DNA from: Oikopleura dioica
Lineage: Eukaryota; Chordata; Appendicularia; Copelata; Oikopleuridae
Direction of reading: 5' to 3'
Length of the DNA stretch: 64,000 nt
Assembly: GCA_907165135.1 (NCBI GenBank)
Contig: OU015566.1
Coordinates: 1,366,501-1,430,500 of the forward strand
This document shows positions 1-12,289 of this stretch, one piece after another (position 1 is the first letter of the stretch; each line of letters begins with the position of its first letter). Both the position numbers and the translations under genes were made by a program. The notes below the pieces were generated by a model. It did not search any database and was not told the origin of the DNA. It was given only the letters and a program-made list of their open reading frames with translations.

Positions 1-1051
1 GCGGACAAACGTCGCGGGCTTAGAGCAAGACTTGTGATTGGTTCAGATGGACCTGAAATGCTTGAGATCTCAGAATTTCAAATTTCATTTCATTGCAACG
101 CGCGTATCCAACTCGCGCCTTTTTTTGAGATAATTGAGATCTCAGCATTTCAAATATCATAATATTGCAAAATCGAAAATTGAGATCTCAGACAGAAAAT
201 TTTCTGAGATTGCATTTTTGAAATGGATGAGATGATGATTCATGTTTTTTTTCGGGGTTTGAGATTTTTCTTGATTTCAAAATATCCAGCCCTGCTCCCA
301 AGGGGATTAGCAAGTTTTGATCTTTTTGCCGATTTAAGGACTCCTCTTGAAGATTTGTCTGGTAGACAAAGTGTCTAACAGACTTTTGCCTTATTTGTCT
401 TGAAATTTGATTGACTATTTTTTCTCCGAAAACTTGGTTTTGAAGTTTTAACGAGCCCATTATTCAAGCCCGCGGAATATCCACCGATCGGAACAAACTG
501 GAGCAACTGGAAAATCTGGGTTGAAACGAGCGACGAAAATGCTGTTGAAATGACACCGGATTTCTACACTCGCCTTGGCCGCTCTGGAATCAAAATCGAC
601 GACGAAAAGTATTACACAGTCGACGAAATTCTCAACCTTCGATTTGGTAATCAAGCGATGAGTGTTCAGCGGGAAAAGAAAGCGTTTGCGATTGCGGCTC
701 TTTTTTCGATTGGTATGTTTTTTTCTCCCTTTTCCAAAGAATAATCGACGAAATCGTAGTCGTTGCTGACAAAACACACGAAATTCTTCACATCGGAAAA
801 GATCAACGAAACAGGTTCTGGCATCCAAGAGACAAAAAAGCGCGAAGAGTCCAGTGGATCAAGTCGAACGGCGAGGAATTCGACCTTCAAGAGGCGCTCT
901 GTAATTTTTTCGCCGAGCAAAATAACAATCTGGGTAAGCTTTTTCCTCGAATTACTCAATTTTCATCAATTTAGGAGCGGAAGATGCAAAACTCTTCTCG
1001 TACGAAGAAAACGAGTTCATTGTGCGAATTCTCGGCGAAACTGTTTATTGA
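1..1051 (+). CDS. 3' part of an unrecognised multi-exon gene (5' end outside or unresolved)
   Basis: I do not recognise the family. The supported 3' chain is an exon of about 469-712, 760-933 and 975-1051, with GT-AG introns of 47 and 41 nt and frame kept to a TGA stop. The encoded segment is hydrophilic and rich in W, K, E and D (for example GTNWSNWKIWVE, then IGKDQRNRFWHPRDKK), with no membrane segment or signal peptide. The left edge is uncertain: an acceptor just before 469 is plausible but not proven. Frame 1 from base 1 (starting ADKRRGLRARLVIGSDGPEM) is open and protein-like to about base 78 before running into a repeat, so it may be an upstream exon of the same gene entering from outside the window. 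An AATAAA lies shortly after the stop. Confidence 0.55.
61..205. repeat. Short direct repeats around GAGATCTCAG
   Basis: The phrase TTGAGATCTCAG followed by a TTTCAAAT...TTGCAA stretch occurs near 63 and 133 (about 70 bp apart), with a third partial copy at 180. The core GAGATCTC is palindromic. The rest of 206-468 shows nothing I can name. Confidence 0.5.
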
Positions 1052-1282
1052 TACTGAAAATTTTGGATGAATAAATTTAGTAGAATTCTTATTTATCAAC
1101 AGTCGATTCAAAATAATTCAAATCTGTTTCTCGAGCTTGATTATTTGAAAAAACAGTTTTCTTTCTGAGTTTTTCGTAGACGAATGTTTCTCTTTTTCTC
1201 CAAGGTCGCCAAACTCCGTCGATTGGGAGTGCAGCAGGGTCGGATGCTTCTTGTTGGGGCTTGACTTGCTCGTCCTGAATTT

Positions 1283-2961
1283 TTAGGAAGCAAAACTTTC
1301 AATAAATCTTACGTAGTAATCAGCTAATTTGAGAAGAAACTTGTCGACCAACTCTGGATACGAATCCGAAACATCATTCCTTTCTCCTTCGTCCTCCGTG
1401 ATCGCGTAGAGCCTCACCAGTTTATCTTCTTCTACATCTTCGAGCGCAACTTTGTCCGGTTCATATTTCAAATTCTTTTTTTGCGAAAAAGAGCAGCCCC
1501 AGTGACAAGGGCGGCCGGTAATCAGCTTCCAATTTTCTGAACGGATGGCGGCTTTGACGGTCACGTCGAAAGTCCTGTTCGACAGGACTTGAAATTCCCG
1601 GCTGTCGAGTTCGCGCTTTGCCCTTTTGAGCGGATCCATGAAGTTGAGGAGGTGGGAGCGTTTTGGAACGGGTCGTAAATGGAAGAGATCTTGAGCAACG
1701 CCATCGAGAGGCAGCGTTTCAGGAGGAACTTCGCAGCCAGCAGATCGAAGGAGAGTCGGAAGCCAATCGGTCACGTGCATGACGTAAGGAAAGGACTTTC
1801 CCTTGAGACTTTCTGGCAGCTTGGGCGAGTGAACAAAAGCTCGACTTCTGATTCCCCCTTCGAAGATATTCCCCTTTTTTCCTCTCAAGGGCCAGTTTGA
1901 AGCTCCTTCTCTTGTTTGACCGCCATTGTCAGAAGTGATGATCAAAAGTGTATCTTTCCAAAATCCCTTTTCCTTCAGCGCTTTCACGATTTCCCCGATA
2001 AAGTGATCTACGACGGCGATTTTTCTAGAGAGCATTTTTCGATAATGCGTCCAAGGTGTTTCCTTGAAAAGGGTCGAGAACTCGGGAAGCCATTGCAGCG
2101 GACCGTGAACTTCTTGGAAAGAAAGAAATTCAAAAAGGGGTGTTTCAGGATCGAAATCATCGAGTTTTGCGATGAAATCATCCGCAATCGCCTTTGTCGA
2201 ATAAGTGCCGTTCAGATCGAATCTTATTTTCTCGGTTCCATTACTGTAAACTTCCCTAAAATCAAAACCAGCTGGTCTGTATATTTTTTTCTCCATAAGT
2301 TCCATCTTCTTTGGCGGTCCTTCAATTTCGCCTCTGTAACACGGGGAGTAGAGATAGCAGTTGTTTCCCGAGTCGTGATAAAAATAATCCTGTGAGCCGA
2401 GATAGAAGCCGAAGAATCTGTCGAAACCTCGATTTTGCGGGCAATGATATTTGGTATAAAATCCAAGATGCCATTTGCCATGCATTGAGGTTTGATAGCC
2501 ACACTGTTTGAATGCTTCAGGAAGGAGAGTCTCGGACAAGGGAATTGCTTCTGGTTCATCGGGCTTTATCACTCCTTGGGAAATATCATTTTTGGTTGAA
2601 TTTGGCTTCGGACCTGATTGAAGACCATATCGAATATTGTACCGGCCTGTCATTAGAGCTGCTCGAGAGGGAGTACAGGAAGGTTGATTGTAATACTTGT
2701 CGATATGCAGTGCATTTTTCGCGAGGTAATCAATATTGGGACTTTTGACATCGGGGTTGACATAGCCTTTGTTCGCATTTTGCAAACCTGTCATCGTGAA
2801 TTACCGATGCTCAAAAATAACATCCTTCAATACTGTCCTAAATCATCAAAGCCCAAATCATCGATGAGAATAAAAATAACATGTGGCTTTTTCGCGAAAC
2901 TTCCGTGTCCAAAACATTCTCTAAGAAACAAAAATATCAGAAAAGGCAGAAGTTTTCGCAT
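1283..2961 (-). CDS. Secreted arylsulfatase (type I sulfatase, ARSB/I/J-like)
   Basis: Two exons, 2961-2838 and 2787-1283, give about 542 residues. The first exon supplies a signal peptide (MRKLLPFLIFLFL...) and the metal-binding start of the fold, HVIFILIDDLG. The second carries the sulfatase signature CTPSRAALMTGRY, whose Cys becomes formylglycine after processing by FGE, then HGKWHLGF and ITSDNGG. This is the alkaline-phosphatase-like sulfatase fold and it hydrolyses sulfate esters of glycans, in lysosomes or outside the cell. Length and motif order match animal ARSB/ARSI/ARSJ; which paralogue cannot be told. The 50-nt intron begins GA and ends AG. The only in-frame splice I found puts DDLG-FDDLG next to LQNANKGYVNPDVKSPNIDYLA, as expected from relatives; using the nearby GT would shift the frame. 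No N-terminal exon appears to be missing. Confidence 0.9.
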
Positions 2962-4575
2962 CTATTTTGATTTGACTAGCGGCGAGGGGTCTTATCATGC
3001 GAAGATTGCCAGATTATTCCTGACCGGTAATTTGAAGCAATCGAAAATTCATTATTTAAGGGTGTCAAGAACTTTAAAAAAAAATCAAGTCTGCTTGGCG
3101 ATCAGAATTCTTGATATCCACCAATTTCGTTAAAATAATTCTAATCTGGCAGGCTAAAAGCATTCACGGTCAAATTTCGATGCAGTCAACGACAACGATG
3201 ACATGCGTATTTGTGCTTATATTTCGCGCGGACCATCAGAAAAATAAATATTCCTGTCAATATTCGCCGTTCACCCTCAGATAAAAAGAGGTATAAAAAG
3301 GATTATTTGTTCATCCGCGGGGGAAGTGTCTTATAGAAACAGTATCGAGCGCGCCTAATCCAATTTGATATACGAACAGATACTCGATGCATGCGAAAAA
3401 GTATACAACTCTTCCTCAAAATAATATTTTTTATTTTGACCTTGTAAACCTTTCTTGTTCATTTTTGACCAAAAAACGATTGCACCAGAGATTCTTCATC
3501 ATGGATCATGAGCTGGACCAATATGAATGTTTTTAACATCTTATTAAAGAAAATAAGTAAATTTGATTTGAAAAAATGTTAAAACGGGAATCAAGGAAGA
3601 GTTTGTCTGGAACGGTTTTCGCCACTTTCATCGAGCAGAAAAAGAAAGAAACGGTTCGACAGAAAACAGAGCCAAATGATCATTTATTCTTATCCCCAAA
3701 AATACCGCCTAAGAAAGTGCCACTTTAATTTATAGTGAAAAAAAGATCGTAGGAAAACACTCACGCGCCTCATTATTAAATACTACCTTTCAAACTTTTG
3801 AAACACTCACTCAAATTAAACAAGCGTCAGAATATGGCAAAGAAGGGTAGCAAAAACGGTATGTCTTGCGTCCGTGAATATTTCATAGAATTATGAATAA
3901 AGCTATGAAGTTCGCGCCGCGAACACATAGTTCCTAAACATATCATACTGTCAGATCTCGTTCGAACCGAAAGAGAAGTGGAAAAATGAAAAGCCCAGAC
4001 GCACATGACCACGATTTTAAAAGAGTTCATGACTCCGCCCAGGAAAGATTAAGAAAATACCTCTTCTTTTGTTGCTTCTAAGGGACCTTGAAAAAATCTG
4101 AAAAAAGCACCGTGATGATACGCACGAGTTCAGTTACGATACAAACACAGAAGTCTTCAGCGTCCGATTTTTATTTGTAATCGCGCCTGTTTTTCTCATC
4201 ATCTCCCTGCTCTGGCTAATGGTCGATTGGAAGGGTTATCTTTCTGCTAAATTTCGGCATACTTTTCATCGAAAGGTATTTGGACGAAAAATCCTTTGTT
4301 TTTATGAAGATTTTAAGGTGAGAAGATCGGTTTTGAAAAGCCCAAAGCTGAGAAAAACGGTAAAGCATTACAAATTCTAGACTGTTTTCTTTTCATATCT
4401 GCTCAATTTCATCAATAAAAGACTTTCATCCAACCATCAAAAATGGCTGAAAGAGCGAAAGTATTCATGTTCCAATAATAATTTATTAATCTCCAAAGAC
4501 AGTCAGGGAGAGATCAAAAGTAAAAATGAAGAAAATGTGAAGAGTAACTTTGTCTAAATGGGAGAGAGGGGCTGT
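2962..4575. other. Gene-free spacer between arylsulfatase and the next gene
   Basis: I see no credible coding exon on either strand. Short open frames (for example 3827-4030) have no support. A TATAAAAAG string occurs at 3292 on the + strand, but no gene follows it. Confidence 0.5.
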
Positions 4576-7500
4576 TTAGAATTGCACGTCTTTGGACCAG
4601 TCGTTCTGAGAAGCAGCTTGAGCATATCCTTGATTACCAGTTGCGCCGTAAATTTTTCCTGAAGCGGCTGGAGAAGTGCTCCCGCTGCCCATCGGCTTTG
4701 GCTTTTTGGAATCGTCGATGACGCCGAGATTCGGATCCATGGGTTTTGTTCGTGAGGGCATTGTGACTCCACTCGTTTTTCTAAAAGAATATCTTCAACC
4801 AAGGCTATTATTGAGGTCTTTCTTACCGAACTCTTCGATCAGGCAAAACTCCTCCCATGATTTCTTCCTGAGTCGGCGGCTCCTTATCAAATCCTCTCTC
4901 GATCCAAACGCTTTCGAGTCCGCCGCCTTTCTCTGGAGCAAACGTCTTGCCTTCAGTAAACGATCGTTTCAAAAGACGAATAAGAAGCTTTTCTTTGCGC
5001 TTGTTCGATTGAGACTCTGAGTATTCTCGTTTCGGTGGAGTTTTTTGTGCTGGAGCATCTTCAGTGAGGTCGATTGGGGCGCTATTCTTATTGACGACTT
5101 CTAAAAAAACATGGTAAGAGATCAACAGATCTTCTTGGTGACTTACTTGCTGGTCGATGTCCAGATTTGGGCACAACAACGGTCCCTGGCAGTGGCGGTG
5201 GTGGCTGATTGAATATTCCAGTAGGCCCACTTGGTGGCTGAGCCGGACTTGGCGGAAATTGAGGCAGCGTTGACAGTCCTGGAAATACAGGCGCCCCTGT
5301 GTATGGATAACTTGGCCCGCGCGGTCCACTGTGCGGTCCGTTGTGAGCCGGCGCGGCGGTCCGGTCCAAAAGCTGCTTCCGCAAAAGATCATTATTTTCG
5401 TTTGTGAGGCGGAGGCGCTCTTCCAGATCGGTAATTTGCGTTTTGAGATGGTGGGAGCTTGCTTCAGTCGCGATTTCCATCGTTTTCGTAAAGTTCTGGC
5501 GCTTTTTCTCGGCCTTAACGATTATCAGTTACTAAAGAAAAGTGATGGTTGGCTTACCTCTTCGAGCTTCGAAGATAATTCTGCGCATTTCTGCTCATAC
5601 TCTTGTCTTACGAATTCAACTTCATCTTTCCAAGCGTCAACGGTTTCGCGAAACTGCGTTTCTCGGCGCTTGAATGTTTCAATTTTTTCTTCAAGCTCAC
5701 TTAACCATCAGTTATTTCACTTTTTTTCGATCATGAACTAACCGGATTTGCTTGGTCTTCGCTCGCAAATCTTGAATTACAGTCAACTTCTCCCCTCCTG
5801 AAAGTTTCTCTGGATCATCCACAAGCAGCTTTTCCGCCGCACAGAGTTCTTTGATCCTCGCTTCCAGTTCCCTGAATCTATCGTTTTAGATCCTCAGAAT
5901 CAACAACAGGTACTCACGCAATCTTTTTGCCATCAGATTCGTACTGAGCAGCCATTTCGACTTTGAGTTCTTCGATTTGCTGCTCTTTGATCGCTGCTCG
6001 CTCCTCTTTCATTCGAATCTGCTCATCTTTCAGCTGAATGACGCGTTCTAGCTCGGATATTTGACCTCTCAGCGAAAGATTTTGCCGGTCATCATTGTCG
6101 TCCATCGTAAGGGGTACATCATAGTTGTCGTAGATTGGATCAATCGCTGGCACAGGGACCAAGGCTTCTTTAAAATGAAAGTTAGGCAAAAGAAAATGAA
6201 TAAGTATCACATCTTTAAGAAGGCTAAGATCCTTCGATATACGTTAATGGGTTTGAGTGATCTTATTGAAGTCACATGATATCGAATTATGCCATCTTCT
6301 CCATACTTTCCTTAGGATTTTTGTGACAGGCTTTCTTCCTGAAAAGCCCGTATCTATAGAAATTTATGTGAAAGAAAGCAGGCTTAGTTCTACCCGCTAG
6401 AGAGCGAGGATGAAAAATGAAGAAACAAGATTTCGGTCGAAAGCCCCTGATTAATGACAATTCCATCATTGAGGGTAAAATGGAGAATAAATGTACGAAC
6501 AGCAAGATATACATATCCTAGAAGGAGAAAAGTAAAGATAGAAATTACTTGTCGTGGAAATATCTGAAGATCGTCGTTCTGGCGTGCGGCTGCGTTTCGA
6601 TCTCTTTCGACTTCTGCTTCGCGATCTTCTACTGCGCCGATCTCTACTTCTCGATCGAGATCTTCGTCTTCTCCTGTCCCTCGAACGTGAGCGCGATCGA
6701 CTCGATCGCCTTGATCGTCGCCGGTCTCTTTCACGAGATCGCGAGCGTGAGCGAGATCGTTTTTCGCGTAGGGACTTTCTGTATTCGCTTTCTTGTGGTG
6801 GAGCGATACCGGTTGGTGGAGGAATTCCAGGTGGAAAAGCAGGCGGAAAACCGAGGGGAGGAAAGCCGGGCATTCCGGGAGGAAAACCTGGTGGTGGTCC
6901 GGCTGGTGGATATCCTCCGAAAGATGGAGGTGGTACAGCTGAAGAAAATCAGTTATAAATGGAAAAAACAGTGAGAAATGGCCAACAAATGGCTTTTGGC
7001 TCAGCAAACTGAGTAGAAACCTGTCTCAGGGTCCTGATGAAGTTCGTACAAAACCTCGGCTTCAGATCTCAGAGTCAGATTTGTGCACAGGTTTCCGCCA
7101 CAAACGCCAATGGTTGGCTTGAAATTATTTTTGCAGAAATTTCAGAAACCTGGATCAGAAGCTGTAGGAGGCGGGATAGAGCTTTGAGCCCGTTGAATTT
7201 CTTCAAAAAGCTGCTTATTTTCGTCGAAAACCTTCAGTGTCAAGCCCCCATGAGTAATCGATGAAGAAGTGGCTGTTTGTTGCTGCAAAGTTTCAACTTT
7301 TTGGTGATCAGAAGACTTCTTTCGCGGAACTCCGGCTTTGGGCAAGCCGAGAACATCGTGTCTTTTTACAGTGTTAGCGAAATTGAACACGCACAGGAGG
7401 CGTATAAATCAAAAGATAAGTTACAATGAGCGAAAACTGAAGAATTTCGTAACGCACGCGATATTTGGAGGCGGCGCCGGTGAACATAATCCGTTGATTT

Positions 7501-8330
7501 TTCGTTAGGGGCCAGTCGTCAGCGCTTGCGCCGATTTCCTCTAGCAGTGAGAGCATGGCTTTGCAAGGTTCAAATAGAAGGGGGGTGGTCCGGGTGGCGG
7601 AGCCCCCTGGGTCAGGATTAGGGTTAGGGGCAGCTCGAATAATAGCCCCCTACTACCGGTGGATCTTTCAATACAATCTCTAGTTGTCGTGGATCGTGAA
7701 CCTTTAGCTTTGGCGCATTTGGACGAGCAGAGCAACGATCCGCACTCGCGGTATTTCTCCTCTGGAGCAAAGATATTTTCATTGAAAGAAATTCGGCAGA
7801 GAAAGCATGTTGTCATGCGTGCCGGTTTGGCTCGCTTGAAGCGAGCTGCGGACAGTTGCTTCCTAGAGAAAGAAGATGTTTTCTCGCTTTTTGAAACAGA
7901 CAGAAAAAGGGGAGTTGAATGAAAGAATGAGAATAAGGGCGTTTTTTTCGATGGTAATTTTTTGACTTACACAAGTTCATCTCGTTTGAAGTCGGAGTAT
8001 TCTTGGAAGTAGACGTTTGCGTCGAGCTCCAATGATTCGCATATTCTTTGCTTGGTATCGAAAATTGACAAAAAACGTGGTAAAAAGGCATTTTTCGCAA
8101 GAATTCGGAAATTCAAGAGAAAAACAGAAAGAAAAAATTTTGCCCAAAATCATGCCGAAACGGGCAGTTTGCGATCCTATCCTGACTCGTTCGTTTTTGC
8201 ATTCTTCGGAGCAAAACTGTAGCTGCTTGTATTTCTGCGAATATCCGAGCTCCGGAAGAACGAACTGATCTTTCATCTCCTCCGTCAGAAGATCGATACA
8301 TCCCGAACAGACTGGCCCTTTTTTCTGCAT
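4576..8330 (-). CDS. Unrecognised nuclear-type protein: Cys-pair segments, Pro-rich, RS domain, coiled coils
   Basis: Twelve exons join in frame (8330-8187, 8050-7971, 7886-7657, 7558-7456, 7361-7150, 6938-6549, 6167-5918, 5877-5743, 5699-5558, 5513-5147, 5100-4827, 4780-4576), giving about 843 residues. Order seen: an N-terminal CxxC...CxxxC segment (VCSGC ... FCSEECK); a second Cys-pair segment (FLCRIS ... LLCSSKC); a Gly/Pro-rich stretch (PPPGFPPGMPGF); a dense RS region of about 80 residues; then long Glu/Lys/Gln coiled-coil helices; another Pro-rich stretch; and a polar tail. The RS region suggests work with pre-mRNA processing factors in nuclear speckles; that is inference. The Cys pairs look like zinc ligands but match no family I can name. 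The intron between 7456 and 7361 reads in frame only with a GC-AG ending. One intron contains a TTAGGG-like stretch (7617-7630). Confidence 0.75.
7000..7110. repeat. Degenerate CTGAGTCAG-family element remnant in an intron
   Basis: CAAACTGAGTAGAAACCTGTCTCAGGGTCCTG and a downstream CTCAGAGTCAGATTT resemble the terminal inverted repeats of the B family described at 23406-23640. It lies within the long intron between the 7150 and 6938 exons. Confidence 0.35.
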
Positions 8331-8339
8331 TTTCCCGCC

Positions 8340-8839
8340 GATTTCGATCAAATCTAAAATAGAGAAAATATTTAACTCAAATCATTTGATTTTTCCAAAA
8401 AAATGGTAAAAAATTCTGGTCCAATCAGATTACTCGGGCAAAATAAAAAACTTTTAGCCACTAAAATTTCCCCTATCGCAAAACTAAACGAATGTAACTC
8501 AATTTTTTCAATTTTCTAGATTCTAACTAACCAACATTATTATTTCCCCTCTTTCTTCAGTTACAGAAAGGAACCTCTGAAAAGAGTGAAAAAAAGTTTT
8601 TCTCAAAAAACCACAAAGGTAAGATTTGGGCGCCACTAAAAGTTCCCACGGCGAAGCGCTGCGCCAATTGGCTCAAATTGAGCTCAGAAATGCAGAAATT
8701 TGTGAAAATGAACTTGATAGAGAAATAAATGATTGATAAGAAATAATTGACATCTGAAATGATAACAGTAAGTTGAAATTAACTTGAGAAAACTTTAATT
8801 CGTAAAAGTTTCTACGTAATTTTTAAATTAACTTTAGTT
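8340..8839. promoter_or_regulatory. Shared upstream region of two divergent genes
   Basis: About 500 bases separate the starts of the RS-domain gene (leftwards) and EFCAB10 (rightwards). A TTTTAG acceptor lies just upstream of the leftward ATG, so a 5' UTR exon or spliced-leader site is likely there. I see no other motif. Confidence 0.35.
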
Positions 8840-9372
8840 ATGTTGTCTCGAGAGCAAGAAACACTCGATTATGTGAAAGAACACAAGCTAGAAGGTCTGA
8901 TGACCCAGCTCATAGAGCTCGCCACTTATCACCAGGTAAACGGATCAATCGTTAGAAATTCCCCTCAACTTCATTTCCAGCCGACAGATCTGCGTCAATT
9001 CATCATTGAGCAACTGAAACTGATCGTTGAAGCTCGAGAACTCGGAGTAGAACCGCCAAGTTTGTTGGACGTCACCAATTTTGCCTCGATTTTCGGACTT
9101 ATCGACATTAACAACCGCGGAAAGTAAGTAAGAATGAAAACTTTGAGCCAGCAAGGTCGCGGCTAAATTATTAGTTTCTCGAAGCCGCAAGCTTCTGTTT
9201 ATTAATTTATACTTTCAGAATCAGCCGTGAAGAAGCAATTTCGTCGCTGAAAAAGCTCGGAATCGAGGAAGAACTCTTCATCGGCCTGAATCAAATAAGC
9301 GTGGATGTCTTCGTCAAAGAAGCGCAAGAAGCTTTCCAGAAAATCAACTCGAACTACAAGCGTTCTCGTTAA
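8840..9372 (+). CDS. EFCAB10: EFCAB10-like EF-hand / DPY30-RIIa-fold protein
   Basis: Three exons (8840-8935, 8981-9123, 9219-9372) with GT-AG introns give 130 residues, near the length of vertebrate EFCAB10. The N-terminus (SREQETLDYVKEHKLEGLM) matches the SREQE...YLEKHKI start of EFCAB10, a RIIa/DPY30-like dimerisation helix. It is followed by the conserved LRQFIIEQL segment and a single EF-hand-like unit around FASIFGLIDINNRGKISREEAISSLKKLGI. The loop lacks a full set of Ca-binding acids, so Ca binding is doubtful. The family is linked to cilia. It is divergent from and next to the RS-domain gene and runs in the same direction as CEP78, another centriole/cilium gene. Confidence 0.85.
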
Positions 9373-9743
9373 TTCAGAAACTGTTTCAAAATTTTTTTAT
9401 TTTTGTATGAAAATAAAGTATTTCTGTTATTTTAAAAATCGTATATTTTATAAAAAAAAGCCTATTTCTAGCAAAATCAAAATCAGATTCGATGAGCTCA
9501 GGATTCCTGAGTCAGGACTCTGTATATAATATACAGTTATACTGTACTATTTGCTGTAGCAAACCTGTTATCCCCAAAGAGCTTCAATGAACAGCCGCGA
9601 AGCGGCTTCGCCAAAACAAGGATTTCGATTGATTTTATACCTAAGTCAGATTTTCATTATACTTTGGTCTGTTCCTTCACATTTCCTCGGATCGTCAAAC
9701 CCTAATTGCAAAAAATCAGACTGTAGAATCGGAATTAAATGCG
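9373..9743. other. Spacer with fragments of CTGAGTCAG-family and GCCGCGAAGCGGC repeats
   Basis: TTCCTGAGTCAGGACTC at about 9508 and the palindrome GCCGCGAAGCGGC at about 9595 recur in the element at 23406-23640. No gene is seen. Confidence 0.4.
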
Positions 9744-11916
9744 ATGGAGTTTTCTTCAACTCGAATTCGAAAACGCGGCGTCACCGATTTCCTCACTTCC
9801 TACGAACACAACTGCATTCTCCAAGACACGATTCCACTCAAACTCGTCAAGGACTCCTATCAATCGAATTGCCTCGCTCTCGACGTTTCAAAACTCAGAT
9901 ACGAAGATTGGTCGCCGCTTTTGAATTCCCTCGCGACGGCGAAGACGATTCAAAAAATCCGCTTCAGCTCGAGCTGGCTCAATTCGAAGCCAGTTCCTGT
10001 CATTCATCAAGAAGCGGCACAGATTCAGACGCAAATTGCAAACTCGCTGAAGAAACTGTTTTCAAAGAAAAATGACCTGAACGAATTGAGCTTTGAGCAT
10101 TTCCCGATCAAGGGCGCTTCAAGTAAGTTTTGCCAAAAAACGATTTGAGGCAGAAAGAAATCTTTTAGTGACTGCTCTCGGCGAAGCTCTTCTCGGCCAA
10201 TTCTGCGAAATTTCGTCCCTTTCCTTGCGAGATTGCTCGATTGGCGATTTGGGCTACTCGCGATTGCAGAATTTTTTGCGTGGAAACTCGATTCTTCGAA
10301 AACTCGACGTTTCTTCGTGCGATTTGAGCGCCGTCGCGATGAGTATGATCGTCGATACGCTGAAGAGCCAGTTCATGATGGGACACGGAAAGAACTGGGA
10401 AGAGAACTTGCGGGAGGAGGAAAGAAATGTATCGAGCACGTATTCTTCTGGATTACAGACGATTAAAATAAACAAAAATCCAAGGGAGGGGTCTATTTCA
10501 GCGCCTAAGCTCGGCTTAAGCTTGGCAACCTGTGTAAAAAACCTGGGTCAGGGTCTAAAGGATCATTAACGAAAAGTTTGTTGCGGCTTATTTCAAAAAT
10601 ATGCCGCAAAAATACCTTTCGAATGTTCGGATTCCGGCTACGCGGCTTTTCATTCACGATCATTTAGGCCCTGACTCAGGTTTTCTACACACGTTCCCAA
10701 GCTGCACGGCTGTCTAAGGATAAACAGTCTGATAATTACTTCCTCGGCAAGAATAACAAAGACTATTTTTCTTTGCCAATAAAAGACATCCCTTTAAAAA
10801 GAATCGGTTCATCTGTGGTCGCCCTGTTTTCCTCGATCAGCGAAGACGATATCCGCTGCCTGGAGCGAGTAGAGCTGCGAAACTGCGGAATCCCATCGAA
10901 CCGCGAAGTCGACTACGCGCTGAGAGAACTCATCGAAAACGTCCCCCAAAAGCTGTCTGTTTTCGATCTCCGCCAAAATCCAATTCTTGACAATGATACA
11001 AGGTAACTTTCTGTCTCCGGGAAAGGTCGAGGAAATGTGCTTTTAGCCGGGCGTTGGTGCAGCTTTTGATGGCGACACTGATAGAAAATCACCCAAATGA
11101 TGATTACGAATCTTTGACGGGATCGAGAACAAGCTTTTCGCCGAAAAATAATAATAATAATAAGATTGCCTCAGGAACTGATTGTTAAAATTAGCATGGT
11201 CTCGGTATAGAGGGCACCTTTCCCTATCCCTTATATTGAACAACCAGTTTGAAGCAAAAATCAACACGAATCTGAAGCCAAGAAACCTCTCCGCGACCTA
11301 CGAAGTCATCCCTGTCCCTTCCGCCAAACAGAGCAAAAGAAAACCCAGCGCGGCGCACAAAAAGTTCCCCAATTCAGCCGAGACCGGCTCGGACAGCGAT
11401 TTATCCGATGATTTCGAATTGGAAGATATGGAATTTATTGATCTTCCCGGGTCGAGTAGTTCGAGTCCGAACAAGGCGGAGAAAACTGATTGGGAAAAAT
11501 TATATAACGAGGAGAAAGAGAAAAGGAAAGATGAGGAGAGGAAGAATAAGCTTTTACAAGGTAAATCTTACAGTAACTGAAAGCTACTGTAGTTTACCCT
11601 TGCTCGTTAACAACCATTTTTAGATAAATTCCAGCTTATGTCAAAACGAATGACCGAAATGGAAGAAATCGTCAGCGCAAAGAACACCGAAATTCGCCAC
11701 TTGAAAGAAGATCAAATCGGCCACGTCCTTGTCGACGAGAATTTTCTGGAAAATATCGAAGCTACTTTTAGCAAGTTCCAAGGTTTTTCTTTATTCTTAC
11801 GATCAGGAACTTACTGCTTTCTAGGCTTTCTTCAGCGATTGAATAATCTTGGAATCTCAGAAATCCAGAACTTACCGGATTTTCAAAATCTAATCGAGCT
11901 CACTTCCGATCAATAA
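9744..11916 (+). CDS. CEP78: CEP78, leucine-rich-repeat centriolar protein
   Basis: Seven exons (9744-10122, 10169-10490, 10802-11002, 11047-11179, 11248-11560, 11624-11782, 11825-11916) sum to 532 residues in frame. Landmarks shared with CEP78: the N-terminus RGVTDFLTSYEHNCILQ; LRR segments (LSLRDCSIGDLG, LRKLDVSSCDLS); MMGHGKNWEENLREEE, equivalent to RRHEETWAESLRYR; LERVELRNCGI and FDLRQNPILD; and the C-terminal VLVDENFLENIEATFSKFQGFLQ, equivalent to [22 protein letters not shown]. CEP78 sits at mature centrioles and works with the EDD-DYRK2-DDB1-VprBP ligase to control CP110 and ciliogenesis. The intron 10491-10801 holds a transposon. Intron 11180-11247 keeps frame only with GA-AG ends. 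The last intron (42 nt) is itself open and in frame, so retention would be tolerated. The 10490/10802 junction is my least certain one. Confidence 0.85.
10503..10720. mobile_element. B-family MITE in a CEP78 intron
   Basis: Long imperfect terminal inverted repeats: AGCTTGGCAACCTGTGT...AACCTGGGTCAGGGTC on the left and the reverse complement of CAGCTTGGGAACGTGTGT...AACCTGAGTCAGG on the right. It has no coding capacity. A clean target duplication is not visible here. Confidence 0.6.
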
Positions 11917-12289
11917 TTGCTTACTATCACTTCATTTCATATTCACAGTCCTTGCAGTCGAAACCGAATAATTCTTACTGTACTTCCCGATCTCATTTCA
12001 ACCCTAAAAAACTTCCACTGTTAAAAACTTTCAAGTACACATCACTCGACCAGTCCTAATGTTTTACGAATGCCCTAAAACATTCCAAAAATCTTTAAAA
12101 AAAAACGCTTTGAACACCTCACCATCTAAGGAGAGGGGATACGATATTTAAGTTATTTTCACTCAACTTTCATCTTTTGTTTCCGGTGTGCTTTTTTGTT
12201 TTTCATTTTTCAGTTCAGCTTTTTTCTCTATTTTTTATTCTATTTTATTCTATTCTATCCGTTATTGAATACTTTTTCTTCAGGAAAAA
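11917..12289. other. Spacer between CEP78 and the next + gene; likely trans-splice acceptor at its end
   Basis: T-rich tract ending TTTTTCTTCAG at about 12283, six bases before the next ATG. In appendicularians such a site commonly accepts the spliced leader; here that is inference. Confidence 0.4.

Noticed and set aside
3827-4030. 67-codon minus strand frame
   Set aside because: Starts without a convincing ATG context, no family resemblance, no splice partners.
6549-6974. Long + strand open frames opposite the RS domain
   Set aside because: They are mirror frames of the Arg/Ser-rich coding exon on the minus strand, which has in-frame splice joints on both sides.
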